A stretch of DNA of 64,000 nt from Vibrio salilacus. GTDB taxonomy: Bacteria; Pseudomonadota; Gammaproteobacteria; Enterobacterales; Vibrionaceae. The notes below the pieces were generated by a model. That model was not told the origin of the DNA. It searched no databases and saw only the letters and a list, made by a program, of their open reading frames with translations. Made by a program: the position numbers and the translations under genes. Position 1 is the first letter of the stretch. Each line of letters starts with the position of its first letter. Positions 34,885 to 44,441 of this stretch are shown here, in pieces. The DNA is taken from positions 62,001-126,000 of the forward strand of contig NZ_NIVQ01000001.1 of the NCBI RefSeq assembly GCF_002811245.1. Reading direction: 5' to 3'.

Positions 34885-36180
34885 ATGCACGCTCAACCAT
34901 TTACCGACGCGGGTGTCACTTATACACCGTACTACTTTGATGTTCCTCTCGATTATGCCGACTCAAGTAAAGGGACCCTTTCCATTTTTGCTCGTGCACT
35001 GAGTTTAACCAGCGATGGGGAAAGCGCTAAACCTTGGTTGGTCTATTTTCAAGGCGGACCAGGTTTCCCTTCGCCACGACAAAACGGCCATAACGGCTGG
35101 ATCAAACGCGCTCTGCAGCAGTATCGCGTGCTATTGCTTGATCAACGTGGCACGGGCAACAGTTCAGTGATCAACCACCAAACCTTGGCACACTTATCAG
35201 CGCAGCAGCAAGCGGACTACTTAACTCACTTTCGCGCCGATAGTATCGTGCGTGACGCCGAGTTTATCCGCCAGCAATTTGCTATTGAGCAGTGGGCTAT
35301 CCTCGGTCAAAGCTTTGGTGGGTTTTGCTCACTGACTTATTTATCCCTGTTTCCCGAAAGCCTGTCACGCAGCTACATCACAGGTGGCGTACCTTCTATT
35401 TCTCGCCACCCAGACGATGTGTATCAAGCCACGTTTAAACGCACCATCGACAAGAACACAGCTTTCTTTCAGCAGTTTCCTAAAGCGCAACAACTGTGTC
35501 AGCAAATTGCCGATCACCTTATTGACCATCAAGAATTTCTACCAAATGGTCAGCGTTTTACGGTTGAGCAATTCCAACAAATCGGCATTAACTTTGGTGT
35601 CGCTGACTCCTTCTTGCCAATCTACTACGCCCTTGAGAACGCGTTAATAGAAGTGGCTGGTCAACCTCAACTGTGTTACGAATTTCTTAATAGCATGCTG
35701 ATGGAGCAAGGATTTCAGACCAACCCTATTTATGCCATTTTGCACGAATCGATATACTGCCAGGGATTTGCCTCCAACTGGAGTGCTCAGCGTGTACGCC
35801 AAAGCCACAACGAGTTTAACTATCAAAAAGGCCAACCTTTCTACTTTACGGGTGAGATGGTATTCCCTTGGATGTTCGACCAATACAAAAACTTGCAGCC
35901 ACTCCAGCCAGCGGCACAAATTTTAGCCGAAAAATCTGACTGGCCAGCACTTTACGATCAACACGTTCTCGCCAATAACACAGTTCCACTAAGCTGCGCT
36001 GTGTACGCCGATGATATGTTTGTTGAGATGGATATTAGCCGCGAAACTCTGGCAATCATGCCAAACGCCAAAGCGTGGATAACGAACGAATATGAACACA
36101 ATGGTTTACGCGTAGATGGCGAGAAAATCCTCGACACTTTAATCGCAATGGGTGAACAAACAGCGGCGACTTTGATTTAA
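34885..36180 (+). CDS. Alpha/beta hydrolase, proline iminopeptidase-like (S33)
   Basis: About 431 residues from the ATG at 34885. A GTG at 34810 preceded by AGGT would add 25 residues and cannot be excluded. It has the S33 oxyanion motif YFQGGPGFPSP, the LLLDQRGTGNSS segment, the nucleophile elbow ILGQSFGGFCS (GxSxG) and a late acidic/His part (NEYEHNGLRVDG) with the likely catalytic His. It resembles the larger proline iminopeptidases that release N-terminal proline or related residues from peptides. It runs in the same direction as arfB, about 80 bases upstream of it. Confidence 0.88.
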   Translation: MHAQPFTDAGVTYTPYYFDVPLDYADSSKGTLSIFARALSLTSDGESAKPWLVYFQGGPGFPSPRQNGHNGWIKRALQQYRVLLLDQRGTGNSSVINHQTLAHLSAQQQADYLTHFRADSIVRDAEFIRQQFAIEQWAILGQSFGGFCSLTYLSLFPESLSRSYITGGVPSISRHPDDVYQATFKRTIDKNTAFFQQFPKAQQLCQQIADHLIDHQEFLPNGQRFTVEQFQQIGINFGVADSFLPIYYALENALIEVAGQPQLCYEFLNSMLMEQGFQTNPIYAILHESIYCQGFASNWSAQRVRQSHNEFNYQKGQPFYFTGEMVFPWMFDQYKNLQPLQPAAQILAEKSDWPALYDQHVLANNTVPLSCAVYADDMFVEMDISRETLAIMPNAKAWITNEYEHNGLRVDGEKILDTLIAMGEQTAATLI

Positions 36181-36260
36181 CTATTTTGGCCCTCAAGAGG
36201 CCCCTGTTAGGATTTTCGTTAGCGAACCCGTTACAATACCACTCTTTAACGGTTCAAAAG

Positions 36261-36680
36261 ATGCCGATGCTCAAGATATCAAACAACGTCACCCTGCAAG
36301 CGTGGGAAATCCAATTGACCGCGATTCGCGCTCAAGGTGCAGGAGGCCAAAATGTCAATAAAGTGTCGTCGGCCATCCACCTGCAGTTTGATATTAACCA
36401 CTCCTCACTGCCTTCACTGTATAAAGAACGTCTGCTTGCACTCAGTGACTCGCGTATTTCAAAACAAGGCATCATTACGATTAAAGCGCAGCAATATCGT
36501 ACTCAAGAACAAAATAAAGAGGATGCACTCCATCGTTTAGCTGACTTAATTCGTTCAGCCATGGTAGTACAAAAAAAACGTCGAGAAACTAAACCCACGC
36601 GAGCATCGAAAGAGCGAAGATTGAAAAGCAAAGGGATAAAATCACAAACTAAATCATTACGTAAGCGCATAAAACAATAA
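36261..36680 (+). CDS. arfB: Alternative ribosome-rescue factor ArfB (YaeJ)
   Basis: About 139 residues from the ATG at 36261. A second ATG lies two codons on, and the frame is open further upstream only from a TTG. It has the class I release-factor GGQ domain: RAQGAGGQNVNKVSSAIHL with the catalytic GGQ. The C-terminal tail is lysine- and arginine-rich (KKRRETKPTRASKERRLKSK) and in ArfB inserts in the empty mRNA channel of stalled ribosomes. It hydrolyses peptidyl-tRNA on ribosomes lacking a stop codon. Length is as in E. coli YaeJ (140). Confidence 0.93.
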   Translation: MPMLKISNNVTLQAWEIQLTAIRAQGAGGQNVNKVSSAIHLQFDINHSSLPSLYKERLLALSDSRISKQGIITIKAQQYRTQEQNKEDALHRLADLIRSAMVVQKKRRETKPTRASKERRLKSKGIKSQTKSLRKRIKQ

Positions 36681-36779
36681 TGCCATTGACCCAAAAAAAC
36701 GATAACTATGGGTTATCGTCTTTAGTTAGGGTAACGGGTGTTTAAAAGCCCATCGTGGCTTTACCACGCCTATGAACGA

Positions 36780-38957
36780 TTAGCTTAACTTGTAAAACAG
36801 CGTTGCTAACGGTGGAATGCGCAACGTGAGGGACTGCGCTAAGCCTTCACTTTGTATCGCGTCCGTAGTGATCGAAGTCATCACCTCATAACCGCTACCA
36901 AAATACTTACTGTCATCGCTGTTGAGCAATAACTGATAAGTACCTTGCAGCGGAACGCCTAAACGAAATGCCTCGTGAGGGACAGGAGTAAAGTTACTGA
37001 TCACCAAAATACGTTCACCACGATCACTCAATCGTTCATGCGCCAATATCGATGCATCGGCCGCATCTTGCAAACGCCATTCAAAACCACGCGGCTCACT
37101 ATCCAATTCGTGCAGCGCTTTTTCACTACAGTAGAGTTTGTTGAGATCGCGAGTTAATGCCTGAACACCTTGGTGACGCTCAAAATCGAGCAAGAACCAT
37201 TGCAGCTGATCATCATGATCCCATTCGCCAGTTTGGCCGAACTCTGTACCCATAAAGTTGAGTTTTTTGCCAGGTTGCGCGTACATATAACCTAAATAAG
37301 CGCGCAAGTTAGCCGTTTGCTGCCACTCATCCCCTGGCATTTTATTGTGGATTGAACCTTTGCCATACACCACTTCATCATGGGATAACGACAACACATA
37401 GTTCTCGCTATGTGCGTAAATTAACGGGAAAGTAATGGTATCGTGATGGTATTTACGATGAACAGGATCTTCTTTGATGTAAGCAAGCGAGTCATGCATC
37501 CAGCCCATATTCCATTTGAAACCAAAACCTAAGCCTCCCATAAAAGTAGGTGCAGAAACGCCTGGGAATGCTGTCGATTCTTCGGCAATCGTCATCGCAT
37601 TCGGGAAGTATTTGTATACTTCCTCATTCATCCACTTCAGGGTCGCAATGGCATCATGATTCTCGTTGCCGCCATCCACATTCGGGATCCACTGATCATG
37701 GCTTCGAGAGTAATCGAGATAGAGCATCGAGGCCACCGCATCAACGCGGATCCCATCGATATGGAATTGCTCAAACCAATACAGCGCATTCGAAACAAGG
37801 AAGCGACGTACATGTTCACGGCCTAGATCATAAATGTATGAGCTCCAATCTTGGTGCCAACCGCGACGTGGATCTGGGTCATGGAACAGTGGTGTGCCAT
37901 CAAAGTTAGCCAAGCCGTGGTCATCAGATGGAAAATGCGCTGGAACCCAATCTAGCACAACGCCAAGACCTGCTTGGTGACATTGATCGACGAAGTATTT
38001 GAAGTCATCCGGTGAGCCATAACGGCTCGTTGGCGCAAACAGCCCAACCGGTTGATAACCCCATGAACCATAGAATGGGTGTTCCGACACTGGCATTAGC
38101 TCAACGTGGGTATACCCCATATCGATGAGGTAAGGAATCAATTGATCGGCAAGCTGTCGATAATTGAGAAAATCACCGTTATTATCGCGACGCCAAGAGC
38201 CCGGATGAAGTTCGTAAAACGACAGCGCCTGCTTACGTTTTTCAGTGATCGGGCGTTGTTGCCACTGTGTATCTTGCCACTGATAGCGGCTGTGATCGTA
38301 GGTGATCGAAGCAAACGATGGATATTGCTCTGCAAATGCGCCCCATGGATCGGCTTTATGTGGCAAACCTTCCCCATTAGGTCCTTTGAGTTCAAATTTG
38401 TATTGCGTCCCTTCGGGTAAGTTAGGGATAAAGACGCCCCAAATACCATAGTCTAGACGCTGCATTGGTGTACGACGACCATCCCACTGATTAAATTCGC
38501 CGACCAAACTACACGCACAAGCATGAGGCGCGTAAACGAGAAAGCGGATCCCTGAGACCTGCTTACCATCGCGCTCTATGGTGACGAACTGCGCACCCAT
38601 ATGTTTGTACATCTCTTTCGGAGTATGTAGTTCATCGTATTCTGCGTAGATATTGTGGTATTGGTATGGATCATCAATGAGTTGTTCTGTGCCATTCCAA
38701 TCTACCGCGAGCAAGTAGTGAGTCAAGTGCAAGTCACGCGGCTGCTTGAGAATAAATCCCGATGCCTCTTCACGATCTAACTCTATACGCTCTTCATCAA
38801 TCACCAACTCAACTTTATCTGCACCTGGCATCCATACTCGAAGTGCGCCTTGCTTGGGGTCGATAAAAGGACCAATAAATGAAAAAGGATCAGAACATGT
38901 TGCATGTGAAAGTTGGTTATAAATTTTTGTTGTCTTATCTAACGTTGTTATTTTCAA
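36780..38957 (-). CDS. glgB: 1,4-alpha-glucan branching enzyme GlgB
   Basis: A 725-residue GH13 enzyme that makes the alpha-1,6 branches of glycogen. An N-terminal carbohydrate-binding module (CBM48, about residues 130-230, with [12 protein letters not shown]) precedes the barrel. Conserved regions seen are [35 protein letters not shown] (nucleophile Asp), IAEEST (acid/base Glu) and [12 protein letters not shown]. The C-terminal beta domain ends in [15 protein letters not shown]. Length is as in E. coli (728). It lies downstream of malQ with an intrinsic terminator in between, so it probably has its own promoter as well as any read-through. Confidence 0.97.
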   Translation of the reverse strand: MKITTLDKTTKIYNQLSHATCSDPFSFIGPFIDPKQGALRVWMPGADKVELVIDEERIELDREEASGFILKQPRDLHLTHYLLAVDWNGTEQLIDDPYQYHNIYAEYDELHTPKEMYKHMGAQFVTIERDGKQVSGIRFLVYAPHACACSLVGEFNQWDGRRTPMQRLDYGIWGVFIPNLPEGTQYKFELKGPNGEGLPHKADPWGAFAEQYPSFASITYDHSRYQWQDTQWQQRPITEKRKQALSFYELHPGSWRRDNNGDFLNYRQLADQLIPYLIDMGYTHVELMPVSEHPFYGSWGYQPVGLFAPTSRYGSPDDFKYFVDQCHQAGLGVVLDWVPAHFPSDDHGLANFDGTPLFHDPDPRRGWHQDWSSYIYDLGREHVRRFLVSNALYWFEQFHIDGIRVDAVASMLYLDYSRSHDQWIPNVDGGNENHDAIATLKWMNEEVYKYFPNAMTIAEESTAFPGVSAPTFMGGLGFGFKWNMGWMHDSLAYIKEDPVHRKYHHDTITFPLIYAHSENYVLSLSHDEVVYGKGSIHNKMPGDEWQQTANLRAYLGYMYAQPGKKLNFMGTEFGQTGEWDHDDQLQWFLLDFERHQGVQALTRDLNKLYCSEKALHELDSEPRGFEWRLQDAADASILAHERLSDRGERILVISNFTPVPHEAFRLGVPLQGTYQLLLNSDDSKYFGSGYEVMTSITTDAIQSEGLAQSLTLRIPPLATLFYKLS

Positions 38958-39026
38958 GTCTTATCTCTCCCTAACCGAACTCTCTTATCGAACTCTCTAT
39001 CAAATAGTTTCGATGTCAAAAAAGCC

Positions 39027-39049
39027 AAAAACCCGCTAAATAGCGGGCT
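39027..39049 (-). terminator. Terminator after malQ
   Basis: CCCGCTA/TAGCGGG with a two-base loop. In minus-strand sense it is followed by TTTTTGGCTTTTTT. Lies between malQ and glgB. Confidence 0.8.
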
Positions 39050-39137
39050 TAATTAGCATTTTTTAAGTTTACCGAATTCCTGCTTTACATAGAGTGACCT
39101 ATCCTCAAGTTTTCTATGTAGGTGGTACCTTGAGCCA

Positions 39138-41318
39138 CTATTTCGCGCCTTTATTTCGAACTTCCGTCAGTTTATGCGCGATGCGATTCACCCCTTCATG
39201 AGCAAAAATTTCATCAAGGTTCATGGATAATTTACGGCGCCAGTTAGGATACTCATCAACCGTACCTGGTATGTTGACGGGCTTATCCATTTCTAGCCAA
39301 TCTTCAAGCTGAACACTGAGCAAAGCCGATGACCCCGCCGCCACATGCAGTTGAAGCGCTTCGGCTAAATACGCGTCCATGGGAACGAATTGGGCATCAC
39401 GGCCAACGCCTTCTGGTAAATAACCATGCCACGCCACTGAATCTAGGATACCCTGCTTCGCAGCCAGACGATCAGCAAATAGACCCTCTAGCTGCTCTGG
39501 GTCTGGATATAAACCTAATTCTTCGCCCATCTTCAGGTCATCGCAGTGCCAAAAACCGCGTAAGGTTGGCATATCGTGCGTACACAACGCCGACATAGAT
39601 TGCTCTGCGTAATGGGCAGGAGAGATATAACCGCCGTCACCCTCTGATGTTTCAAAAAAGAAAACCTTATAGGAGTGAACGCCTGCATCACGCAGAATAT
39701 CAACAATCTCATCCGGTACTGTGCCTAAATCTTCACCAATCACACTGCACTGGTGGCGATGTGATTCGAGCGCCAAAATCGCCAACATATCTTCTACAGG
39801 GTAATAAATGTAAGCGCCTTGGGTTGCGTTCTCACCCTTGGGAATCCACCATAAACGCAATAAACCAAGTACATGATCAATACGCAATGCCCCACAGTGC
39901 TTCATATTTGCTCGTAGCAACTTGATGTACGCATCGTAACTGGTCGCTTGTAACACTTGTGGGTTAAGTGGCGGAAGACCCCAGTTTTGCCCCAGCGGGC
40001 CAAGGACATCAGGTGGCGCGCCAATGCTGCAATCCATCACCAGATTACCTTCATCAGCCCAAGTTTCGCTCCCCGAGTCGGCCACACCAACGGCTAGGTC
40101 ACGATACAGACCGACTGACATGCCTTTCTCTTCAGCCAGTGCTTGAGCTTCTTTAATCTGAATATCGGCGATCCACTGCAAATACATGTAAAGATGTACT
40201 TGATCTTGGTGTTGAGTAATAAACGTTTGCACCGCGCTACTCTCAAATTGGCGATACTCTTCAGGGAAGACAGGCCAGCCCCACACGTTGGCATCGTCAG
40301 CATGTAGCTTAGTATGCAAAGCATCAAATGCCGCTTGATGAACTAGGCTCTCACCGCCTTGTTCGACGAACGCCAAGAACAGTTCAGCACGTTCAGTATT
40401 GTTATCAAGATGACGTTTTTTAAACTCACTAAACAATAGCGGTAGCACACTTAATTTAAGCTCGGCCACTTCGGTGTAATTAACCCAGTGTGATTCGCGC
40501 GCTTTTTGTAAACGCTGTTGGAATTCAGCACTACCGACTTTTTGCTGCGCTTCGATGCTCAACGCAAATTCAGGCACCGAACTCACATCAATATAAAGAA
40601 TGTTTAACCAACGGCGCGAAGATGGGCTATACGGGCTTGCGCCCTCAGGATTGGCTGGGAACAATGAGTGAATCGGGTTAAGGCCAACAAAATCGCCCCC
40701 TCGCGATGCAATATCGGCCACTAGCTGTTTCAGATCACCAAAGTCACCAATGCCCCAGTTATGTTGAGTGCGCAATGTGTAGAGCTGAACACTAGGCCCC
40801 CACATTTTTTTGCGGAGCTCCATCGCCTCTTGTTTGTAACATGCTTGAGGCGTCACGATGAGCGTCATCTCATACGGCGCTTTACGACGCTTGCGCATCA
40901 CGGTCAGCTTATGATAACCCCAAGCGATATCACTCGGTAATGCAAACACTAAAGGGCCACCCTCGCGACGCTCGTCACGCACGATTTGCGATTGAAGATA
41001 GCCTTCAAGTACCTCTCCCTGCTCGGTGTCTAGACGCCAGCTAAACTCACTCTCACGAGCGCTTACACCTAGGTTAAGGGTGACTTCAACGAGCTCACCA
41101 TCTCGAACCACAAGCACAGGATCCAACACCGCTTTCTTGTGTTTTTTCTCTGCCGATTTTAGAAGAGTTTCATCATTGGTTGTATCGTAGCCTAACGACG
41201 TAAGTAGGTGGCGAATAGTCTCGTCTGAAACTTTCGCTTCATCTCCCCACGCGCTCACGTAGCTGTCGGCAATTCTCGCCATTTCAGCGACTTGTTTTAA
41301 TGCGTTGTGTTGTTTCAT
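39138..41318 (-). CDS. malQ: 4-alpha-glucanotransferase MalQ (amylomaltase)
   Basis: A 726-residue GH77 enzyme that transfers maltodextrinyl units between chains and releases glucose, feeding maltodextrin phosphorylase. It has the extra N-terminal domain of proteobacterial MalQ (about residues 1-150). The GH77 core shows GPSVQLYTLRTQHNWGIGDF, GVADSGSETW, GALRIDHVLGLLRLWWIP (nucleophile Asp), VIGEDLGTVPDEI (acid/base Glu) and THDMPTLRGFW. It is 103 bases downstream of malP in the same direction, consistent with a malPQ operon. Confidence 0.97.
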   Translation of the reverse strand: MKQHNALKQVAEMARIADSYVSAWGDEAKVSDETIRHLLTSLGYDTTNDETLLKSAEKKHKKAVLDPVLVVRDGELVEVTLNLGVSARESEFSWRLDTEQGEVLEGYLQSQIVRDERREGGPLVFALPSDIAWGYHKLTVMRKRRKAPYEMTLIVTPQACYKQEAMELRKKMWGPSVQLYTLRTQHNWGIGDFGDLKQLVADIASRGGDFVGLNPIHSLFPANPEGASPYSPSSRRWLNILYIDVSSVPEFALSIEAQQKVGSAEFQQRLQKARESHWVNYTEVAELKLSVLPLLFSEFKKRHLDNNTERAELFLAFVEQGGESLVHQAAFDALHTKLHADDANVWGWPVFPEEYRQFESSAVQTFITQHQDQVHLYMYLQWIADIQIKEAQALAEEKGMSVGLYRDLAVGVADSGSETWADEGNLVMDCSIGAPPDVLGPLGQNWGLPPLNPQVLQATSYDAYIKLLRANMKHCGALRIDHVLGLLRLWWIPKGENATQGAYIYYPVEDMLAILALESHRHQCSVIGEDLGTVPDEIVDILRDAGVHSYKVFFFETSEGDGGYISPAHYAEQSMSALCTHDMPTLRGFWHCDDLKMGEELGLYPDPEQLEGLFADRLAAKQGILDSVAWHGYLPEGVGRDAQFVPMDAYLAEALQLHVAAGSSALLSVQLEDWLEMDKPVNIPGTVDEYPNWRRKLSMNLDEIFAHEGVNRIAHKLTEVRNKGAK

Positions 41319-41381
41319 CGCTCTCTCCGAAGGACTGCTCGTACCTTCAAAATGTAGGGTTATTAAGTTGATAAAATGTTC

Positions 41382-41408
41382 ACAGCCAAGGCACGATGCC
41401 TTGGCTGT
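41382..41408 (-). other. Hairpin between malP and malQ
   Basis: An 11-bp perfect stem ACAGCCAAGGC/GCCTTGGCTGT with a 5-base loop, without a T run in minus-strand sense (GAACATTTTATC follows). Likely a messenger-stabilising or attenuating stem. Confidence 0.6.
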
Positions 41409-41421
41409 TTATGGTCTCTAA

Positions 41422-43875
41422 TTAGCGTTTCACCGCTTCGAGTTTCCAGATGTTGTTGACGTAATCTCGAATTGAGCGGTCAGAGGTAAATTTGCCCACC
41501 AAAGCGGTATTGAGTATCGCTTTTTCCGCCCAACCCGCTTGATCTTGGTATTGTTTGCCCATAGCTTCGTGTGCTTGCACATAAGAGGCAAAATCCGCCA
41601 AACATAGGTACGGGTCACCGCCGTCAAGCAAGCTATCGTAAGTCGCTCGTAGCAAGCCCGGTTGACCTGGCGTGAACTCTTCACCAAGCAATAGATCCAG
41701 TGACGCTTTCAGCAGCGGATCGGCATGGTAGTAGTCATAAGGGTTGTAGCCTGACGCTTGCAACGCGACGACTTCGTCGACTTCTAGGCCAAAGATGTAA
41801 ATATTGTCATCACCGACTTCTTCACGGATCTCAACGTTTGCCCCATCCATCGTACCGATAGTCAATGCACCGTTAAGAGCCATCTTCATGTTACCGGTTC
41901 CTGACGCTTCTTTACCCGCTAGCGAGATTTGTTGTGAAACGTCTGCCGCCGGGATAATGATTTCTGCCATGCTCACACGGTAATCAGGAATGAAGACGAC
42001 TTTCAGCAAATTGCCGATTCGTGGATCGTTGTTGATCTTCTCCGCCACTTTGTTGACCGCAAAAATGATCTCTTTGGCTAGGTGATAACCTGGTGCGGCT
42101 TTCGCAGCAAAGATAGCCACGCGAGGCGTACACTCAAAACCTGGTTCATTGAGGATACGATGATACAAAGACAAGATGTGCAGAAGATCCAAGTGCTGAC
42201 GTTTGTACTCGTGCAGGCGTTTAATCTGAACATCAAAGATGGCGTTGGTATCAAGGTCGATATCCATATTGGTTTTCACCCAATCCGCCAGACGCTGTTT
42301 GTTGGCTTTTTTAACCGCCATAAACGCTTGTTGGAACTGCTCATCATTAGCGTATTTGGCGATACCTTCTAGCATCTCTAGTTTGGCTGGCCATTCAGGA
42401 CCAATCTTATCCGTGATCAGGTTCGAAAGACCTGGGTTACAGAACTTTAACCAGCGACGAGGGGTAATACCGTTGGTGACGTTATGCAAACGCGTTGGGT
42501 ACATTTCGTGAAACTCAGGGAAGAGATCTTTTTTGACCAACGCAGAGTGAAGCGCCGCAACACCATTGACCGCATAAGACCCAATCACAGAGAGGTTAGC
42601 CATACGCACCATGCGGTTGAAACCTTCTTGAATGATCGATAGCTTAGCTTGCTTTTCACCATCACCAGGCCACATAGCACGGACTTGCTGCAGGAAGCGG
42701 TGGTTGATTTCAAAAATAATTTCCATATGACGAGGCAATAGACGCTGGATCAACGACTCTGGCCATGTTTCTAGCGCTTCAGGTAGTAACGTATGGTTAG
42801 TGTAAGCAAACGTTTGTGAGCTGATTTCCCACGCTTTTTCCCACGATAAACCTTTCTCATCAATCAGGATACGCATCAATTCAGGAATCGCGATTGTTGG
42901 GTGAGTATCGTTAAGCTGAATTGTCTCTTGCTTAGGCAGATCCGCAAGGGCAAAACCAGCGGCTTCGTGACGACGAAGAATATCACGTACCGATGCTGCT
43001 GAGTGGAAGTACTGCTGCATCAGACGTAGCGTCTTGCCTTTCTCGTGGTTATCGTTAGGGTAAAGAACTTTGGTAATGTTACCGGCATCAATCAATGAGT
43101 GCTGGGCTTCAAAGTAGTCACCGTTGTTAAAGCTTGCAAGAGAGAAAGGAGCAATCGCCTGACATTCCCATAAGCGAAGTGGATAGACGGTTTCTGACTC
43201 ATAACCCACGATTGGTAGATCCCAAGGCATCGCTTTCACTGTCATGCCCGGTACCCATTTACGCACTTCACGACCATTTTCGTACGCCACTTCAACATTG
43301 CCATAAAAGCCAATTTCTTGCGCAAGCTCAGGGCGAGCAATTTCCCACGGGTAACCTTCAACACCGCGCCACGCGTCTGGAGCTTCTTGCTGACGGCCAT
43401 CTTTAAATGACTGCTTGAACAGACCGTACTCGTAGTGTAGTCCGTAACCCACAGTCGGGAATTCTTGCGCAGCACATGAATCCATAAAACATGCAGCAAG
43501 ACGACCCAAACCACCGTTACCCAATGATGGGTCACGCTCTTCTTCAAGCAAGTCGGTAAGGTTTTGGCCTAGCTCAGCCATGGCGTCAGTGATTTGCTCA
43601 TACAGACCTAAGCTGATTAAGTTGTTACCGGTTAAGCGACCAATCAAAAACTCAAGCGAAAGATAGTTAACGCTCTTCGCTTTTTGAATTCTAGGGTCTT
43701 GCTCAGTTTTAAGTAGATCCAGAGTGGTGATTTCTGCTAGAGCTTTGCCCATAGCAAGGTACCATTCACGCGTGGTTGCTGTTTCTATCGTCTTTGCGTA
43801 AGTTGCAGAAAGGTGCATTTTTACATCAGATTGAAATGCAGCCTTATCGAAATTTTTCTGTTGCGTAGGTTTCAT
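41422..43875 (-). CDS. malP: Maltodextrin (glycogen) phosphorylase MalP
   Basis: About 817 residues from the ATG at 43875 (MKPTQQKNFDKAAFQSDVKM). An upstream start at 43956 would add a sequence unlike the family. This GT35 enzyme uses pyridoxal phosphate and phosphate to release glucose-1-phosphate from maltodextrins. The PLP lysine motif is in GKEASGTGNMKMALNGALTIG. LGNGGLGRLAACFMDS and DVQIKRLHEYKRQHLD are also clear. It is the first gene of malPQ, divergent from malT, with MalT-box-like and CRP-like sites in the gap. Confidence 0.96.
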   Translation of the reverse strand: MKPTQQKNFDKAAFQSDVKMHLSATYAKTIETATTREWYLAMGKALAEITTLDLLKTEQDPRIQKAKSVNYLSLEFLIGRLTGNNLISLGLYEQITDAMAELGQNLTDLLEEERDPSLGNGGLGRLAACFMDSCAAQEFPTVGYGLHYEYGLFKQSFKDGRQQEAPDAWRGVEGYPWEIARPELAQEIGFYGNVEVAYENGREVRKWVPGMTVKAMPWDLPIVGYESETVYPLRLWECQAIAPFSLASFNNGDYFEAQHSLIDAGNITKVLYPNDNHEKGKTLRLMQQYFHSAASVRDILRRHEAAGFALADLPKQETIQLNDTHPTIAIPELMRILIDEKGLSWEKAWEISSQTFAYTNHTLLPEALETWPESLIQRLLPRHMEIIFEINHRFLQQVRAMWPGDGEKQAKLSIIQEGFNRMVRMANLSVIGSYAVNGVAALHSALVKKDLFPEFHEMYPTRLHNVTNGITPRRWLKFCNPGLSNLITDKIGPEWPAKLEMLEGIAKYANDEQFQQAFMAVKKANKQRLADWVKTNMDIDLDTNAIFDVQIKRLHEYKRQHLDLLHILSLYHRILNEPGFECTPRVAIFAAKAAPGYHLAKEIIFAVNKVAEKINNDPRIGNLLKVVFIPDYRVSMAEIIIPAADVSQQISLAGKEASGTGNMKMALNGALTIGTMDGANVEIREEVGDDNIYIFGLEVDEVVALQASGYNPYDYYHADPLLKASLDLLLGEEFTPGQPGLLRATYDSLLDGGDPYLCLADFASYVQAHEAMGKQYQDQAGWAEKAILNTALVGKFTSDRSIRDYVNNIWKLEAVKR

Positions 43876-44052
43876 TCGAGAAATCTCACTTATTAGTTTT
43901 AATCCATCTATGCCATATCGTGCATGGACAAGATCAACAAAACATCCTCCCACCAACTGCCCGATTTAGGAGGAGGATATAGGGCGTAGAGGGTGTATTA
44001 CCCTAGGCTCAGTGATCTAACTCTCAATAAAAATCACCAACGTCTGAGCTCG

Positions 44053-44068
44053 GGTGATTAAGATCACA
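44053..44068. promoter_or_regulatory. CRP-like site, malP-malT region (site 1)
   Basis: GGTGATTAAGATCACA fits TGTGA-N6-TCACA with one mismatch in the left half-site. Confidence 0.65.
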
Positions 44069-44235
44069 CCATCAACGAATTTAGCCTAGCTTTGCTGTAT
44101 TAAAGATACATGTAGCGGGGAGTATGTATTTGACAAAACTGTCTATCGGATCACATATTGTTTTCCCTTTAACTGCAAATTTCACTATTTCCTGTGCAGA
44201 GATAGAGCCAAGACACACTTCGCAGATAGGCGTTT

Positions 44236-44251
44236 AGTGACCATAATCACA
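44236..44251. promoter_or_regulatory. CRP-like site, malP-malT region (site 2)
   Basis: AGTGACCATAATCACA fits TGTGA-N6-TCACA with one mismatch. About 190 bases upstream of malT. Confidence 0.65.
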
Positions 44252-44441
44252 AATATGGGGCGTAGAAGAGGGCGAACTGTGAAACATACGAGAAACCTAC
44301 CTCTGATCAATAACGGTCGAATTCAATCTCCAGTAATATTCTTGCCAATAAGCAAAAATGAATACTTGTGCTTTATGTTATCGCTAGCCTCTCCACCGTG
44401 TTAGCCGTAACCAGTAGGACAATATTATAGGGATTAAGAAG

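Larger units (their letters stand above)
43876..44441. other. malP-malT divergent regulatory region
   Basis: This 566-base region has no convincing gene. It contains two CRP-like sites and three sequences matching the MalT decamer GGGGA(T/G)GAGG at 8 of 10 positions: 43943-43952 (minus strand), 43967-43976 (plus) and 44117-44126 (plus). A small hairpin AGGGT/ACCCT lies at 43990-44004. The layout fits MalT and CRP control of malPQ and CRP control of malT. Confidence 0.55.
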
